Shown piece after piece: positions 17,211 through 28,000 of a DNA stretch of 64,000 bases. How positions within the stretch are numbered: position 1 is the first letter of the stretch; the number at the start of each line of letters is the position of its first letter. Made by a program: the position numbers and the translations under genes. The notes below the pieces were generated by a model. The model did not search any database. It had not been told where the DNA came from and saw only the letters and a list, made by a program, of their open reading frames with translations. Source of the DNA: Candidatus Poseidoniaceae archaeon (GTDB taxonomy: Archaea; Thermoplasmatota; Poseidoniia; Poseidoniales; Poseidoniaceae); contig CASIAI010000009.1 of NCBI GenBank assembly GCA_949372655.1, forward strand, positions 1 to 64,000, given 5' to 3'.

Positions 17211-19682
17211 GTGTTGAGCGCCAAACAGCGTGATATGCGTTGTCAGTTCATGGTCGCAATATTACTGTGCATGATAATGGCGCCAGCAATTTCAGCACAA
17301 ACTGAAGGTCGCGCACCGCCAGGTTGTCTTGAAAGAGACGTCCAAGATATTTCTAATTCCATTTCAGTCGACTCTGGTTTATGTTGGAAAATAAATTTAG
17401 GAACATTAGAACCAGGTGAGGTTTATGATGTCGAAGTCAATGTGATTAATGATGAAATAGATATGTTATTTTTTGACCAAAACAGTATCCAGTCTTATGA
17501 CTTAGGTCAATCTTATCGCTCCTTATTCGATAATAAATCATCTACTGAAAATGCCCTTGGAGGGTATAACTTTCATTGGAAAGTTCCTTCTTCAATAAAT
17601 CCCAAAGTTTGGTATCTTGTGATAGATAACCTCGCTCATGATGGGGACCAAGGCTTTGGAGACCAAGGGGGAATTACAAGTCAGATTTCATTAGACTTCA
17701 CTAAGTTAACAGATTCTTATTGGACTCCTTATCATGATGTAATATCAGTCCCTTCAGATTCATTTGAAATATTGCTTTCAGGGGATGATTTGAAATTGGA
17801 TACTGGTACAACAATTGTGTTGACTGCATGGGCATTACAGGGAGTTGGAGATGTTTATCTACAGACTAAACAGATGCATGACCTATATCTCTCGGGAGGG
17901 GTTGGGCAGTTGTATATCACTACTACAGAAATGCAGTCAGTTACCACATCCGACTCTACAACATGGGTTGTTCCAGCAGAGTTGGAAGGGCAAGAATTAG
18001 TTTTGATTGTCGATAATACAGATAATCCAGTTGGGGGGGGAGACGGCTCCCAAAACATCCGAGTCACGGTCAGAGTTCAACTAGCACCTCCAATATCTCC
18101 CGTGATTTCAGCAGATAATTCCGGAATAACTTCGATTGGTGTAGGATTAAATCTAGATTCGATGAGTACTCCAAACCTACTGGACCAGATAGAAACCATG
18201 AGTTGGGATTTTGATTTAGAAGTTGATAGTGATGGTGATTTAATCCTTGACAATGATGCAGATACTGTAGGCTGGCAGGCAGTTGGCTTATGGGACTCAC
18301 CAGGACAAAAGACAGTAACTTTGACCGCGGCTTCAAGAGACCAACAATCAGTAAAGACAACTTCCACTATAACGGTACAAGATGTTGTGAGCCCAGTTGC
18401 TATTATCTCAAGTTCCGGGCAAGTTATCAGCGATGGTTGGAAGACAGGGTTGAATCAAGATATTGCATTTAGTTGCGGAGATAGTACTGATGATGATTCA
18501 GTAGCGACTTGTATTTGGACATTGGACGGCCAAGTATATGACCAAAACACTTCAATCGTGTTATCTTGGGCTAATATAGGCTTGCGCACTCTTGTTTTGA
18601 CAGTAGCCGACAACGCAGGTAATAGTAATTCAATTTCTCAAAATATCGTAGTAGATGATTCTACAGTACCAGTATTAGATCAAAGTAAACTCGAACTCTT
18701 ACCCGATTCAGCAGTCCAAGGTTCACCTATCCAGTATAGTGTATCTGCAATTGATGCATATGACCAAACATTCCAGTTGAAGTATCATTGGGACCTTGAC
18801 CCAACAGTAGATAGTGATGGTAACGGAGATGCTAAAGATGACCCAAATTATCTGGGCTCAAATGTTGAAATCACTTTCGAACAAACAGGAAGAGTTGATG
18901 TTGTACTAACTGTATTTGACCAATCTGGTAACAAAGACTCCCATCCTTTTTCGGTCAATGTGGCCTCAGAATCAGAGCCTACAAGCCTCTTTGGAATTAT
19001 CATAGTGATCTTATTTGTCGGAGTATTGACAATGGGGGTATCGATGATTGGATATCGACGATGGCAGAAAAACTTGGCTATTGAATTACTGATAGGCAGG
19101 GGTCTTTCCCAACCTGAAGCGGATGAACATATCGGAATGGTAAGTCGGAAAATGAAAGTACCAATATTTGCTTCAGCCGCAGTTATTGCAGGTTTGAAAT
19201 CAGAGGAGCCAGTAGTCACATCTGAAGATAAAGCCAAACAGGTTGACCAAGCAAGGTATGAATCGATTTATGGGGCACAAAACCAAGATCCAAATGCAGG
19301 CTTTGCTCCACAGTCATTCGCCCCTCAGGCATATGCACCACAACCTGTCGCTAGACAATATAGTCAAGGTAGTCAAGCGGCTGCTAATGATGCTTTAGCA
19401 ATGTTTGCTGAAGATGAAACCGAGATAATAATCGAGTCTAGAACTGAACAACAAACACAACCGGTAATCGAAGCCAAGGTCAATAGTGGGGGGATTGAAC
19501 TCCCTCAGTCTGTGAAATCCCAAATTAAAGGCCCGGAGCAAAGCAAAGTAGCCGATGATAGTAGACAGATAACTTGTCCAGAGTGCCAACACAGCTTTAG
19601 AATTAGAGTTCCAAAAGGAATTCCTCAAGCTGTAGTTGCTTGCCCTGCGTGTAATTCCGATTTCGGTCTTGACTTTTCTTGA
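17211..19682 (+). CDS. Large membrane-anchored surface protein with PKD/Ig-like domains and C-terminal zinc ribbon
   Basis: This is an 823-residue protein. A signal peptide ends near AISAQ. The ectodomain has a pre-peptidase-like beta domain followed by PKD-type repeats (SWDFDLEVDSDGD..., YHWDLDPTVDSDGNG) with Asp-rich loops. A TM helix at about residues 590-612 (FGIIIVILFVGVLTMGVSMIG) is followed by a cytosolic tail with a SHOCT-like or UBA-like helix pair (LLIGRGLSQPEADEHIG), an Ala/Gln/Pro-rich linker, and a terminal zinc ribbon CPECQHSFRIRVP...CPACNSDFG. The GTG at 17211 or ATG at 17235 may start it. It is the first of five successive exported-protein genes reaching to 33348. Confidence 0.7.
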   Translation: MLSAKQRDMRCQFMVAILLCMIMAPAISAQTEGRAPPGCLERDVQDISNSISVDSGLCWKINLGTLEPGEVYDVEVNVINDEIDMLFFDQNSIQSYDLGQSYRSLFDNKSSTENALGGYNFHWKVPSSINPKVWYLVIDNLAHDGDQGFGDQGGITSQISLDFTKLTDSYWTPYHDVISVPSDSFEILLSGDDLKLDTGTTIVLTAWALQGVGDVYLQTKQMHDLYLSGGVGQLYITTTEMQSVTTSDSTTWVVPAELEGQELVLIVDNTDNPVGGGDGSQNIRVTVRVQLAPPISPVISADNSGITSIGVGLNLDSMSTPNLLDQIETMSWDFDLEVDSDGDLILDNDADTVGWQAVGLWDSPGQKTVTLTAASRDQQSVKTTSTITVQDVVSPVAIISSSGQVISDGWKTGLNQDIAFSCGDSTDDDSVATCIWTLDGQVYDQNTSIVLSWANIGLRTLVLTVADNAGNSNSISQNIVVDDSTVPVLDQSKLELLPDSAVQGSPIQYSVSAIDAYDQTFQLKYHWDLDPTVDSDGNGDAKDDPNYLGSNVEITFEQTGRVDVVLTVFDQSGNKDSHPFSVNVASESEPTSLFGIIIVILFVGVLTMGVSMIGYRRWQKNLAIELLIGRGLSQPEADEHIGMVSRKMKVPIFASAAVIAGLKSEEPVVTSEDKAKQVDQARYESIYGAQNQDPNAGFAPQSFAPQAYAPQPVARQYSQGSQAAANDALAMFAEDETEIIIESRTEQQTQPVIEAKVNSGGIELPQSVKSQIKGPEQSKVADDSRQITCPECQHSFRIRVPKGIPQAVVACPACNSDFGLDFS

Positions 19683-19752
19683 TTCCATTCAAAAAAGTGT
19701 TTTTGACTGTTTTAATGAACATAAAGGGGATGGATTCACATAGAGGTATAAT

Positions 19753-22700
19753 TTGCTTGAATACATGGATGAGAGTAAGCCACGTCTGATTAGGCCAGGC
19801 CTGCCTCAGACTGGTGACTCACGTAAGAGCGCAGTATTCCTTATTTTACTGATGTTTATTTCAATTGCTCAACCGGTTTCAGCAGACACATCAATATCTC
19901 GAGATGACTTTGACGTATTGGATGCATTAATGGAAACTATGGCTAAGAGAACGGATAACGGAGAGGCAGAAATTGCCGATAGCAGTGCGGAAAGTGCGCT
20001 AAGCGCTGTTGATGCTGCTGCTAGACCAGTAGGAAATAATGACCCGCTCACCGTTGCCAATACATTCCTAGATAATGTTTCAATGCGAGATTCTAGCCCA
20101 TATTTAGCAGATCATCCTCGCCCATATGAGTTTTTGATGGATAGTTCAACTCAGCCCGAAGGGTTCCCAGACAACTTATTTGACACTCTATTTTCAACTG
20201 CAGCATTAGGTGATGGAAATATTTTGGCAATTGGAATTAACACATATGCAGTATATGTGAACTTCACTTCAAGAAATAATGGCCCATCATATGAGGCTTG
20301 GGAACGAGGTACATTTACTGGTGATTTAGTCGTGGATGGCGGACTTAACTGCTGTTTTGAAAACTTTATCGATATCGATGGCGATGGTTCTGATGACCTA
20401 ATAGTTGCTTTAACCATTGAGGACATACTCACTCCGGGCGAAGGATTTGGTGTTGAAACTAGCCCTGACCCAGTTACTGGTATTTTACCTGTTATCGATA
20501 AACTTTGGATTAAGCCGATATTTCAATGGAAGGTTGAAGCAGTTGATTTGACAGACCCTATTTGGGATTCATTAGAGAATCTACAAGTTAGTTTAATGAA
20601 AGGTTTAGCATTTGATATTACTTTGGATGATTCCGAATCTTATGGGATAGTAATTGACACCCGTTTTACTCAAGCCCCATATCAATTTACGCTTGGAGTT
20701 GGGATTGAAAAAATAGAATTCGATGTATCTGCACAGAATATTGGAAATTTACTTCTTTCAACCTTGATCAATTCACTGAACTCAAGTGACCTCGCTCTAA
20801 CATCCATTTCAGCACCTTATTCAGTACAAATTTCCAACAAGAATGCCCCCGGTTCTAATGACCAAACCGACTGTGAAGACCCAGGATATTTTGACCCTGT
20901 AGCGGATAATATCGCTGAAAGTGATGTGCATAAATGTGGGTTTGGTATCGGTGTTGGTTTCATCCGGTTTGATGGGGATGGGGGTAGTTCTTCTGCCCCA
21001 GTCTTGGAGATGAGTTATCTGGATGCAGGTTTTCATCCTGAAGTAGGAGAAACCACAATACCCTCAGAAGTAGATATCACTATTAGAAACGATAACCTTG
21101 GAGAAAATACATTTGATACCATAGAGATATTTTCTGATACTGGTGCAGATGTTTACCTTCATTACTTCGAAGACCGCTCTAATGTTAGTGAAGGAGATTC
21201 AGATTATGGCAATATAACCGATGCAAGAGTTTGGATTCATGGGCTACCGTCTGGTAGTATGCCCGCTGAAGAAATAAATTCAATTTTCACGATGTTAGGA
21301 GAAGCACCGGGGTCTTCTAACTTGCCTGGTGAAGTTCCTTCACGTCTATCATGGATAATTGGAATCAAGAATTTCACTGGAGACAATACTGGTAATATCG
21401 ATGACCCTACTCTCCCAATAAATCCTGTTGATGCACCTAATACACTGATTGTAATTGCAGGAACAGAGAAAATAGACCGTCTTGAATACAAGTCAACCTT
21501 CAAGAGAGGTGGTTTTGATAATGATGCATCATCTCTGTTAATCGAGGTCGAACAAGTACCTGAAGTAATAATTATTGAAGGAAGTTTTCTTGTCTCACCA
21601 ACAGGTATCGATAGGGTGAACTTCGATAATCCGAACCTCAACTCAATCGCTCAAATTCTTGACAATGCTTTGTTATCGATAGTTGAGGTTGTATTAGATA
21701 TCGGAGAAATAGTCAATACTCTCCCCGATTCTATAATCAGTACAGCCGGTTCATCCGGTGGAGTATTAGCATTACATTGCTTCACACAAGTCAAATCTAA
21801 CATTGGAGGAACGCCACGCGATTCACAAGAAATTGGCCGTATTACATTCGCCTTCTCCAGTAATGATCATCCATGGATCCCAGATACAGACCATATTTTG
21901 ATTTCTCAAGATAGTTCAATCGGTTTAATCAATGGTAAAGCAGGAGCGGTAGAACCACTGGTTCCTGTTGCTTTGAGCATGAGGGTAGCAGGAATTTCTG
22001 ATGTAACCCATACTTATGATCCAGATGCCAATATAAGGCAGATTGTGGTTGAGGGAACCAATGGTGGTCCACTTTTGATTGGCCATATAGAGCATGATGG
22101 CTTGAACTTAGCCTCAGCCATTACTCAGTCAGCTTTATTTTCTAATCGGCCTTCTTATCTTCAGATAATTCAGACATCTGAGGATTTGACTTATCAGGCT
22201 AGCTCGACAATTCAATCAATAACTTATGGTGGAAAGAGCCCAAGTCAACAGAATGCGATTAAATTAAATGGCCTTCCTTCCAGTTTCGGTCTAGTGCTTG
22301 GAGATACTCTTGGGTACTCTGCCAATCAAGCACTAGAATCAATTCAGATTCAACTTTCTAATGCTTCAACTCCAGTTACTATGGATGGAGACCACTTCAG
22401 ATTCAAGGTTGACGCAGATACTTCTGAAGCATGCATGAGTCTACAAATATCCGATGTTCTTAGTCTGAAAAGATTCTCGCCACAAGAGCCTAATGCGACG
22501 GGACCTGAAGGCAATTCACAGATTGAAATGATTAGAACTCAATCTTCACCATTCCGTATTTTATTGGAAGATAATTCAAATTATGAAGATGATTTCCTTG
22601 GTATGAATGGAAGGATTGCATTAGACCCCCTCCCATCAAATATTACCCTAGCATTCCCAAGCGGTGTCGATTCTTCGGGAATTGAATTGCCAAGTTTCGA

Positions 22701-24438
22701 TGAAGGTGAAGGCGTTGAATCCTTGTCCTTTTTCTTAGGAGACTTAGTCGACTTTGGTTCATCTGTGAACGATGTGATATATGATTTCACCAAAGATTTA
22801 GTTGGTAGTGAAGGGGATGAAGAAGACTTTGCAATTGGCTTAGATTTACTGACTGGGGAATCGTTTAATCTAAGTGTGGATGTTAGGAAAGGGAATAATT
22901 TTGATGATACGCCAGACTGGGCTCATGGAATTTCCATGAATGTATTTGAAGCCTCAGTATTAGACTTCAACCTTACAAGAATGCCAACTTACACTCAATC
23001 TACTAAGTCAGTTGTAGATACAGCATTAGAAGATTACAAGATTGATTCCAATGAACGCGAAGAGATCGAGAATGCTTTACTTGAGAGTAATATTACGCAG
23101 TTCGGAGATTTGCTAGATGCTCTTGAAGACGGAGTAGTATACGACTTTGAGATGAAAGAACTCAATGTAACGCAACTTGAGAATCTAGGTATTACAATAG
23201 ACTTCAGACGCTCTTGGCATAATAGAATCTGGCTTCCACAGTTGCCGGCAGGACAAATCACACTAGATTATGATTTCAGAATGGTCGACCAAATTCCAAC
23301 ATATGAAATTGATATGTATATGTCTCAATGGAGACCACTTCGTGAGCAGCTAACCATTGAAGTGAATGGAATTGAAGGCAGAGACATGGACTTAGTAATC
23401 AATGGACTTGATACTACCAAACCGAATGATGTTTCTGCAAATGCTGTATTCTTCACCCAAGATAATCTTACAGTGCCTCGTTTTACAGTAAATATGGATT
23501 ATGACCTAGGTTCTAAGTTAGATTCAGTTCATGCTATATTCATAGATAGAATTGAGAAAACTAGAGTCGAAACATTGATCGATGAAGTTCCTCAATCGAT
23601 GGATTTCTCAGCAACTATTGGTGACGTTTTCATAATTGATCTAGATGTTCCAGATAGATTCATGACCGAATCAAAAACTTCGATTAATAAATTGATGATT
23701 CAACAACTTCGGTTTGTAGATGGATACTGGTGGCCAGCAACAGCATTTATGCGTAATTTACCGGGGGTGATGAGTCTAAGTGCGGTGCCTGATAATAATT
23801 TCAATATAAGAGAAGATACTTCTTTCCAAGGAATGATGACTCTTGATTATACTTCTAATGCAGAGAATATGGATTTATACTTGGAAGCTGCTGGACGAGC
23901 AGTGGATTATAGAGGTGACATTTTGATGATAGCACAAGGATTACCTTCGACTTTCAAGGTAGACACAACCGATGACTGGGGGGTTCGTGTGGCATCTTCA
24001 GGCGACGGTGTCAAGAGTTTGTACATAAAGCAGACCAACATGCCAGTAATGCCAGGAATGACTGTAAACAGAGTAGAATTGATTGGCCAAGATTTGAAGT
24101 CGGCAACTATTCATGTTCATAGAGGGCCATATGAATATCCTGTAATTATTCTTGATGACATTACTGATGGAAGAATTGTAGCCAGCGCTCAAGTGACTAG
24201 TCAACCAGGATATTATGTAGATATCTTCGGGGAAAGAGAATTCGATGGAAGGGCGGTCATGCTTGATACACAAATGACAGGCCCATTGCCTACAGCATCT
24301 TCTCTAGGGATTAACGGAGTTGTTTCTGACCTTTCCTTAGTAGGTACACTAACCGGTGGCGCAGTTGAGACCAGGCACATCTTGCTTGTCGAACCGATGA
24401 CGTCTATGATCGCCAGTACTCTGGCCATGTTGGGGTGA
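19753..24438 (+). CDS. Giant exported protein, 1561 aa, unknown family
   Basis: A signal peptide (SAVFLILLMFISIAQPVSAD, about residues 27-46) precedes about 1,500 residues rich in Asp, Ser and beta-forming residues, with no family I recognise. Visible features are a calcium-loop-like DIDGDGSDDL near residue 208, repeated LPS-hydrophobic-strand units (for example GLPSSFGLVLG, LPSNITLAFP, GLPSTFKVD) suggesting a long lipid-transfer-like or beta-solenoid architecture, and few cysteines. No C-terminal TM helix is evident; the next gene, four bases later, encodes a small TM protein that could anchor it. The TTG start at 19753 is supported by GAGGT five bases upstream; an ATG twelve bases later lacks spacing. 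Function unknown. Confidence 0.75.
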   Translation: MLEYMDESKPRLIRPGLPQTGDSRKSAVFLILLMFISIAQPVSADTSISRDDFDVLDALMETMAKRTDNGEAEIADSSAESALSAVDAAARPVGNNDPLTVANTFLDNVSMRDSSPYLADHPRPYEFLMDSSTQPEGFPDNLFDTLFSTAALGDGNILAIGINTYAVYVNFTSRNNGPSYEAWERGTFTGDLVVDGGLNCCFENFIDIDGDGSDDLIVALTIEDILTPGEGFGVETSPDPVTGILPVIDKLWIKPIFQWKVEAVDLTDPIWDSLENLQVSLMKGLAFDITLDDSESYGIVIDTRFTQAPYQFTLGVGIEKIEFDVSAQNIGNLLLSTLINSLNSSDLALTSISAPYSVQISNKNAPGSNDQTDCEDPGYFDPVADNIAESDVHKCGFGIGVGFIRFDGDGGSSSAPVLEMSYLDAGFHPEVGETTIPSEVDITIRNDNLGENTFDTIEIFSDTGADVYLHYFEDRSNVSEGDSDYGNITDARVWIHGLPSGSMPAEEINSIFTMLGEAPGSSNLPGEVPSRLSWIIGIKNFTGDNTGNIDDPTLPINPVDAPNTLIVIAGTEKIDRLEYKSTFKRGGFDNDASSLLIEVEQVPEVIIIEGSFLVSPTGIDRVNFDNPNLNSIAQILDNALLSIVEVVLDIGEIVNTLPDSIISTAGSSGGVLALHCFTQVKSNIGGTPRDSQEIGRITFAFSSNDHPWIPDTDHILISQDSSIGLINGKAGAVEPLVPVALSMRVAGISDVTHTYDPDANIRQIVVEGTNGGPLLIGHIEHDGLNLASAITQSALFSNRPSYLQIIQTSEDLTYQASSTIQSITYGGKSPSQQNAIKLNGLPSSFGLVLGDTLGYSANQALESIQIQLSNASTPVTMDGDHFRFKVDADTSEACMSLQISDVLSLKRFSPQEPNATGPEGNSQIEMIRTQSSPFRILLEDNSNYEDDFLGMNGRIALDPLPSNITLAFPSGVDSSGIELPSFDEGEGVESLSFFLGDLVDFGSSVNDVIYDFTKDLVGSEGDEEDFAIGLDLLTGESFNLSVDVRKGNNFDDTPDWAHGISMNVFEASVLDFNLTRMPTYTQSTKSVVDTALEDYKIDSNEREEIENALLESNITQFGDLLDALEDGVVYDFEMKELNVTQLENLGITIDFRRSWHNRIWLPQLPAGQITLDYDFRMVDQIPTYEIDMYMSQWRPLREQLTIEVNGIEGRDMDLVINGLDTTKPNDVSANAVFFTQDNLTVPRFTVNMDYDLGSKLDSVHAIFIDRIEKTRVETLIDEVPQSMDFSATIGDVFIIDLDVPDRFMTESKTSINKLMIQQLRFVDGYWWPATAFMRNLPGVMSLSAVPDNNFNIREDTSFQGMMTLDYTSNAENMDLYLEAAGRAVDYRGDILMIAQGLPSTFKVDTTDDWGVRVASSGDGVKSLYIKQTNMPVMPGMTVNRVELIGQDLKSATIHVHRGPYEYPVIILDDITDGRIVASAQVTSQPGYYVDIFGEREFDGRAVMLDTQMTGPLPTASSLGINGVVSDLSLVGTLTGGAVETRHILLVEPMTSMIASTLAMLG

Positions 24439-24442
24439 ATAA

Positions 24443-25036
24443 ATGATTAGTCAAGATGATGTTATTTTTTCCGATGAAGGAGACATGGTAGTCCATGAGG
24501 ACTCAATCCAGTCCAGTACTCTAAGCCAAGATGAATTGGCTATCTTACAGGCATCAAAAGAAGCAGCAAGGTTAGTTCAAGACTTGAAAAGGGAAGTCAC
24601 TCCAAACAGAGTTGCCATGGCGGGAATAATTCTTCTATTACTAATTGGAGCCTTATTCAGTGGATGGTATTGGGTAATACCAAGAGATTCGGTGACCGTT
24701 GAAACATTGTATATTCAGAGAGGAGGTCATATCGTAATGTCAGAAATACACAATACTGGTAGTAGGGATGTCACAGATGTTTCGATGGATGTCAAATTCC
24801 AATCACTTGACGGCGAGGTTATTGAAATAATGAGCATAGAAGTCGAACAAATCTCTTCACACTCTTCTGTAGCAGGTGATGATTTAGAAATGCAGATACT
24901 TGGTCATACAGTATGGGATTCCTATGTTATTGCGATTGAAGTTCAGTGGACTGATTACGAAGGTGATGTCAATAGAATCATTCAAACTCATGAAGTTGGA
25001 GAATGGGCTTGGGAAGAGTTCAAGGATAGAGATTAG
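24443..25036 (+). CDS. Single-pass membrane protein with exported beta domain
   Basis: This is a 197-residue protein of unknown family. A cytosolic acidic N terminus with a coiled segment (DELAILQASKEAARLVQDLK) leads into a TM helix at about residues 57-77. The outer part is a single Ig/FxLD-like beta domain (LYIQRGGHIVMSEIHNTGSRDVTDVSM). The stop of the preceding giant-protein gene lies within GGGGTGA, which serves as ribosome site for this ATG, so the two are translationally coupled. A role as membrane partner or anchor of the giant exported protein is a reasonable inference from gene order alone. Confidence 0.65.
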   Translation: MISQDDVIFSDEGDMVVHEDSIQSSTLSQDELAILQASKEAARLVQDLKREVTPNRVAMAGIILLLLIGALFSGWYWVIPRDSVTVETLYIQRGGHIVMSEIHNTGSRDVTDVSMDVKFQSLDGEVIEIMSIEVEQISSHSSVAGDDLEMQILGHTVWDSYVIAIEVQWTDYEGDVNRIIQTHEVGEWAWEEFKDRD

Positions 25037-25097
25037 AATCTAAATTAAGACCCAAATGACCCGAAGCAATAAAGCGGGGCAGGTTGGGGAAGAAAAC

Positions 25098-28000
25098 ATG
25101 CAAAGCATACGCGCTGGCAGGGGAGCAATTCTCCTAGTGGCATTATTTGTTTTGCAAAGCATATCTTCTATATTTATTCCAGAAGAAAGTTTTCTCGATG
25201 AGGAAAACGATTATGGCCAAGTAGAATGGGTGAAATTTGACCTTGAAGAAGGGGTGTATAATGATGCTAGAGGGACTCTTGATGAAAGTGTAGAATTGGA
25301 AGAAAGAGCCGTTTATGCTGGAACAACATTGGGCGTTTATGATGAGAATGGCCTTACCTTGAGTAGACCAGTACCTCTTGAGTGGATGCAAGCAAGACAT
25401 GACCTTTCACTTCTTTTGATTTCAGATCAAATAAATATGTTGGATGCACGTCAACAAATAAATGAAATTCAAGGATTAGAGATAAGAGAGTTCATCTATC
25501 CTTCAGGACTAATAATTCAAGGTACAGCATCAGCATTGATTCAGGCTGAAAGCCTAGACTCTGTTTCAAGTGTTCATTCAGTACCTCTAGCAATGCTTGT
25601 TCAAGAGGAGATATTAGACGTGTTATTACTTGAAAATGGCGAACAATCTCTAATTGGCCAGAGAATGAGAATTCAAGGGTGGCGTAGTGATGCAGGTCCA
25701 TTACAAACAATATCGTTTACTGACTCGAATCAGAATACTTTGTTTCAGGATGTCGCCGAGGTAGTCGAACTTTCTCTTGATGACGCCATCAAGTGGGATG
25801 AAGGAAGGTATGAAGGTACTCTAAAATCCGACCAATTGATTGCTTTGGTTCAACAACCATCAATAAATTCATTGAGATATAATCCCGAATTCACTATCGA
25901 GAATAATAATGCAGGAAGCCATATGAAAACTGGTACAATGAAAATTTATTTCACCAGTGACCTCGACGGTTCAAATCAAACCGTAGCGGTTGCAGATTCC
26001 GGATTGGATGACGACCATGGGGACTTTGGTAGTCGGATTGTAGGGAATTATGACGTTATCAACGATGGTTCAACAGCCGATAAGTGGTCAGGTCACGGAA
26101 CTCACGTCTCCTGTACAGTACTCGGTGATGGAAATCGTGGAGGTTATGCTGGAGTTGCTCCTGAGGCAGACCTATACTTCCAAGCGATGGAAAATGATAA
26201 TACTGGTAATTTCCAATCACCTTCATTGAATGGATTATTGAATTCTGCATATAATGCGGGAGCGAGAATACATACTAACTCATGGGGCAGTAGTGGAAGT
26301 AATCTCTATGGCGAGTATACTTCAGAGAGCCAAGATGTCGATGATAGAGCCAATTATTATGATAGATACTACAACGGAGCAGAAGGTTTGACAATTTTAT
26401 TTGCTGCTGGAAATGATGGCCCAGGAAGCGATACAGTCAGCCCTCCAGCAACTGCGAAAAATACAGTCACAGTTGGAATGCACCAAAGTAGATACTCAGG
26501 AGCACCAGATACGATAATGTCAGGTTCTTCACGAGGTCCTTTGGATGATGGCAGAATAAAACCAGACGTCCTAGCCCCTGGTGGATATGTTCGTTCGTGC
26601 AAGGCCCAAGAAGCTGGAGATACTGGCGGTTCCTCTTGGGAAAGTACCTGGTACCTTGAATACACAGGAACTTCAATGGCGACTCCAAATGCTGCTGGGG
26701 CATCTGCTATGATTAGGCAGTACTTAGAAGAAATCGCATTAAGAGATTCACCACAGGGTGCTTTAGTAAAGGCACTATTAATTCTTGGAGCAGAAGATAT
26801 TGGAACTCGAGATATTCCCAATAATAATGAAGGATGGGGTAGAGTAAACATCAGAAATACTCTTGCACCAGCGGATGGACAAGGGATATGGGTCGATGAT
26901 AGGTCTTTATTATCAGCATCAGGAAATTCAAAATCTTATAACTTTGACATAGATATTGCAAATGATGCTTTCAAAGCAGTTCTTACATGGTCAGATGAAT
27001 ATGCATCTACGTTTTCTAATAAGCAATTAGTCAATAACTTCGACCTCGAAGTGATAGACCCTAATGGCAATATATACATCGGTAATGATTTTACTAATGG
27101 GCGCTCAACAACCGGAGGTAGTGCAGATAATACCAATAATGTCGAAGTTGTACTAATAGATTCAGCAATCGTTGGTCAGTGGACTGTTAAAATCAAGGAT
27201 ACATATCATGGAGGAAGTCGCTCTCAACCTTTCGCATTAGCAGTAATGGGTCACGGAATTAATGATTTACTTCCTGATTTAACAGTAATTAATTCTGGTT
27301 ATGAGATAGACATTCCAATTCCTAGTGTCGGTGAAGAGGTACATTTCAATTCAAAGATTGAAAATACTGGTAATGTAAAGTCCGACCCCTTCGACATGGT
27401 ATTAGAAGTAGATGGAGTGGTTGTTGAAACTAAGAATATGGATGTTGGTGGAGGTACAGTGAAAGAGCTATACTGGACTTGGACTCCGCAAAGTGCAGGT
27501 TCTAAATTGATTTCTTTCATTATTGATCCAACTGATTTAGTCGAAGAATCCTTGGAGAATAATAATCGTCAAGATGTAATTGTTGAAGTTACAACCCCTG
27601 GGGTTTCATTAACTTCTTCTCAAAAGATAAAATCACTCAATGACCCACTTGAAACATCCACTTCATGGGAAGTTAATCTAACCAATACCGGTTTACTACC
27701 CACCAATGCTACTATCACCAAGCAAGGTATTACCGTTGCTGAAACAGGAGAAAGTATGCCTTGGTATGTAGGTGTTTCATCAACTAGTTTTTCTTTACAA
27801 GGCCAAGAATCAACCACACTTAGCGTCACAATGATTCATCCTGAAACACCTGCTAAAGGTAATTATCAAATTCAACTCCAAGCGACCGATACCGATAATG
27901 GAGTTTCCAGCCAATTAATTTTGGTAATGGAAGTATTTGAAATCGCAAATATACTAGTGGAATATGACTATGAAATAGTTCCAGTTAATCCAATAGACCC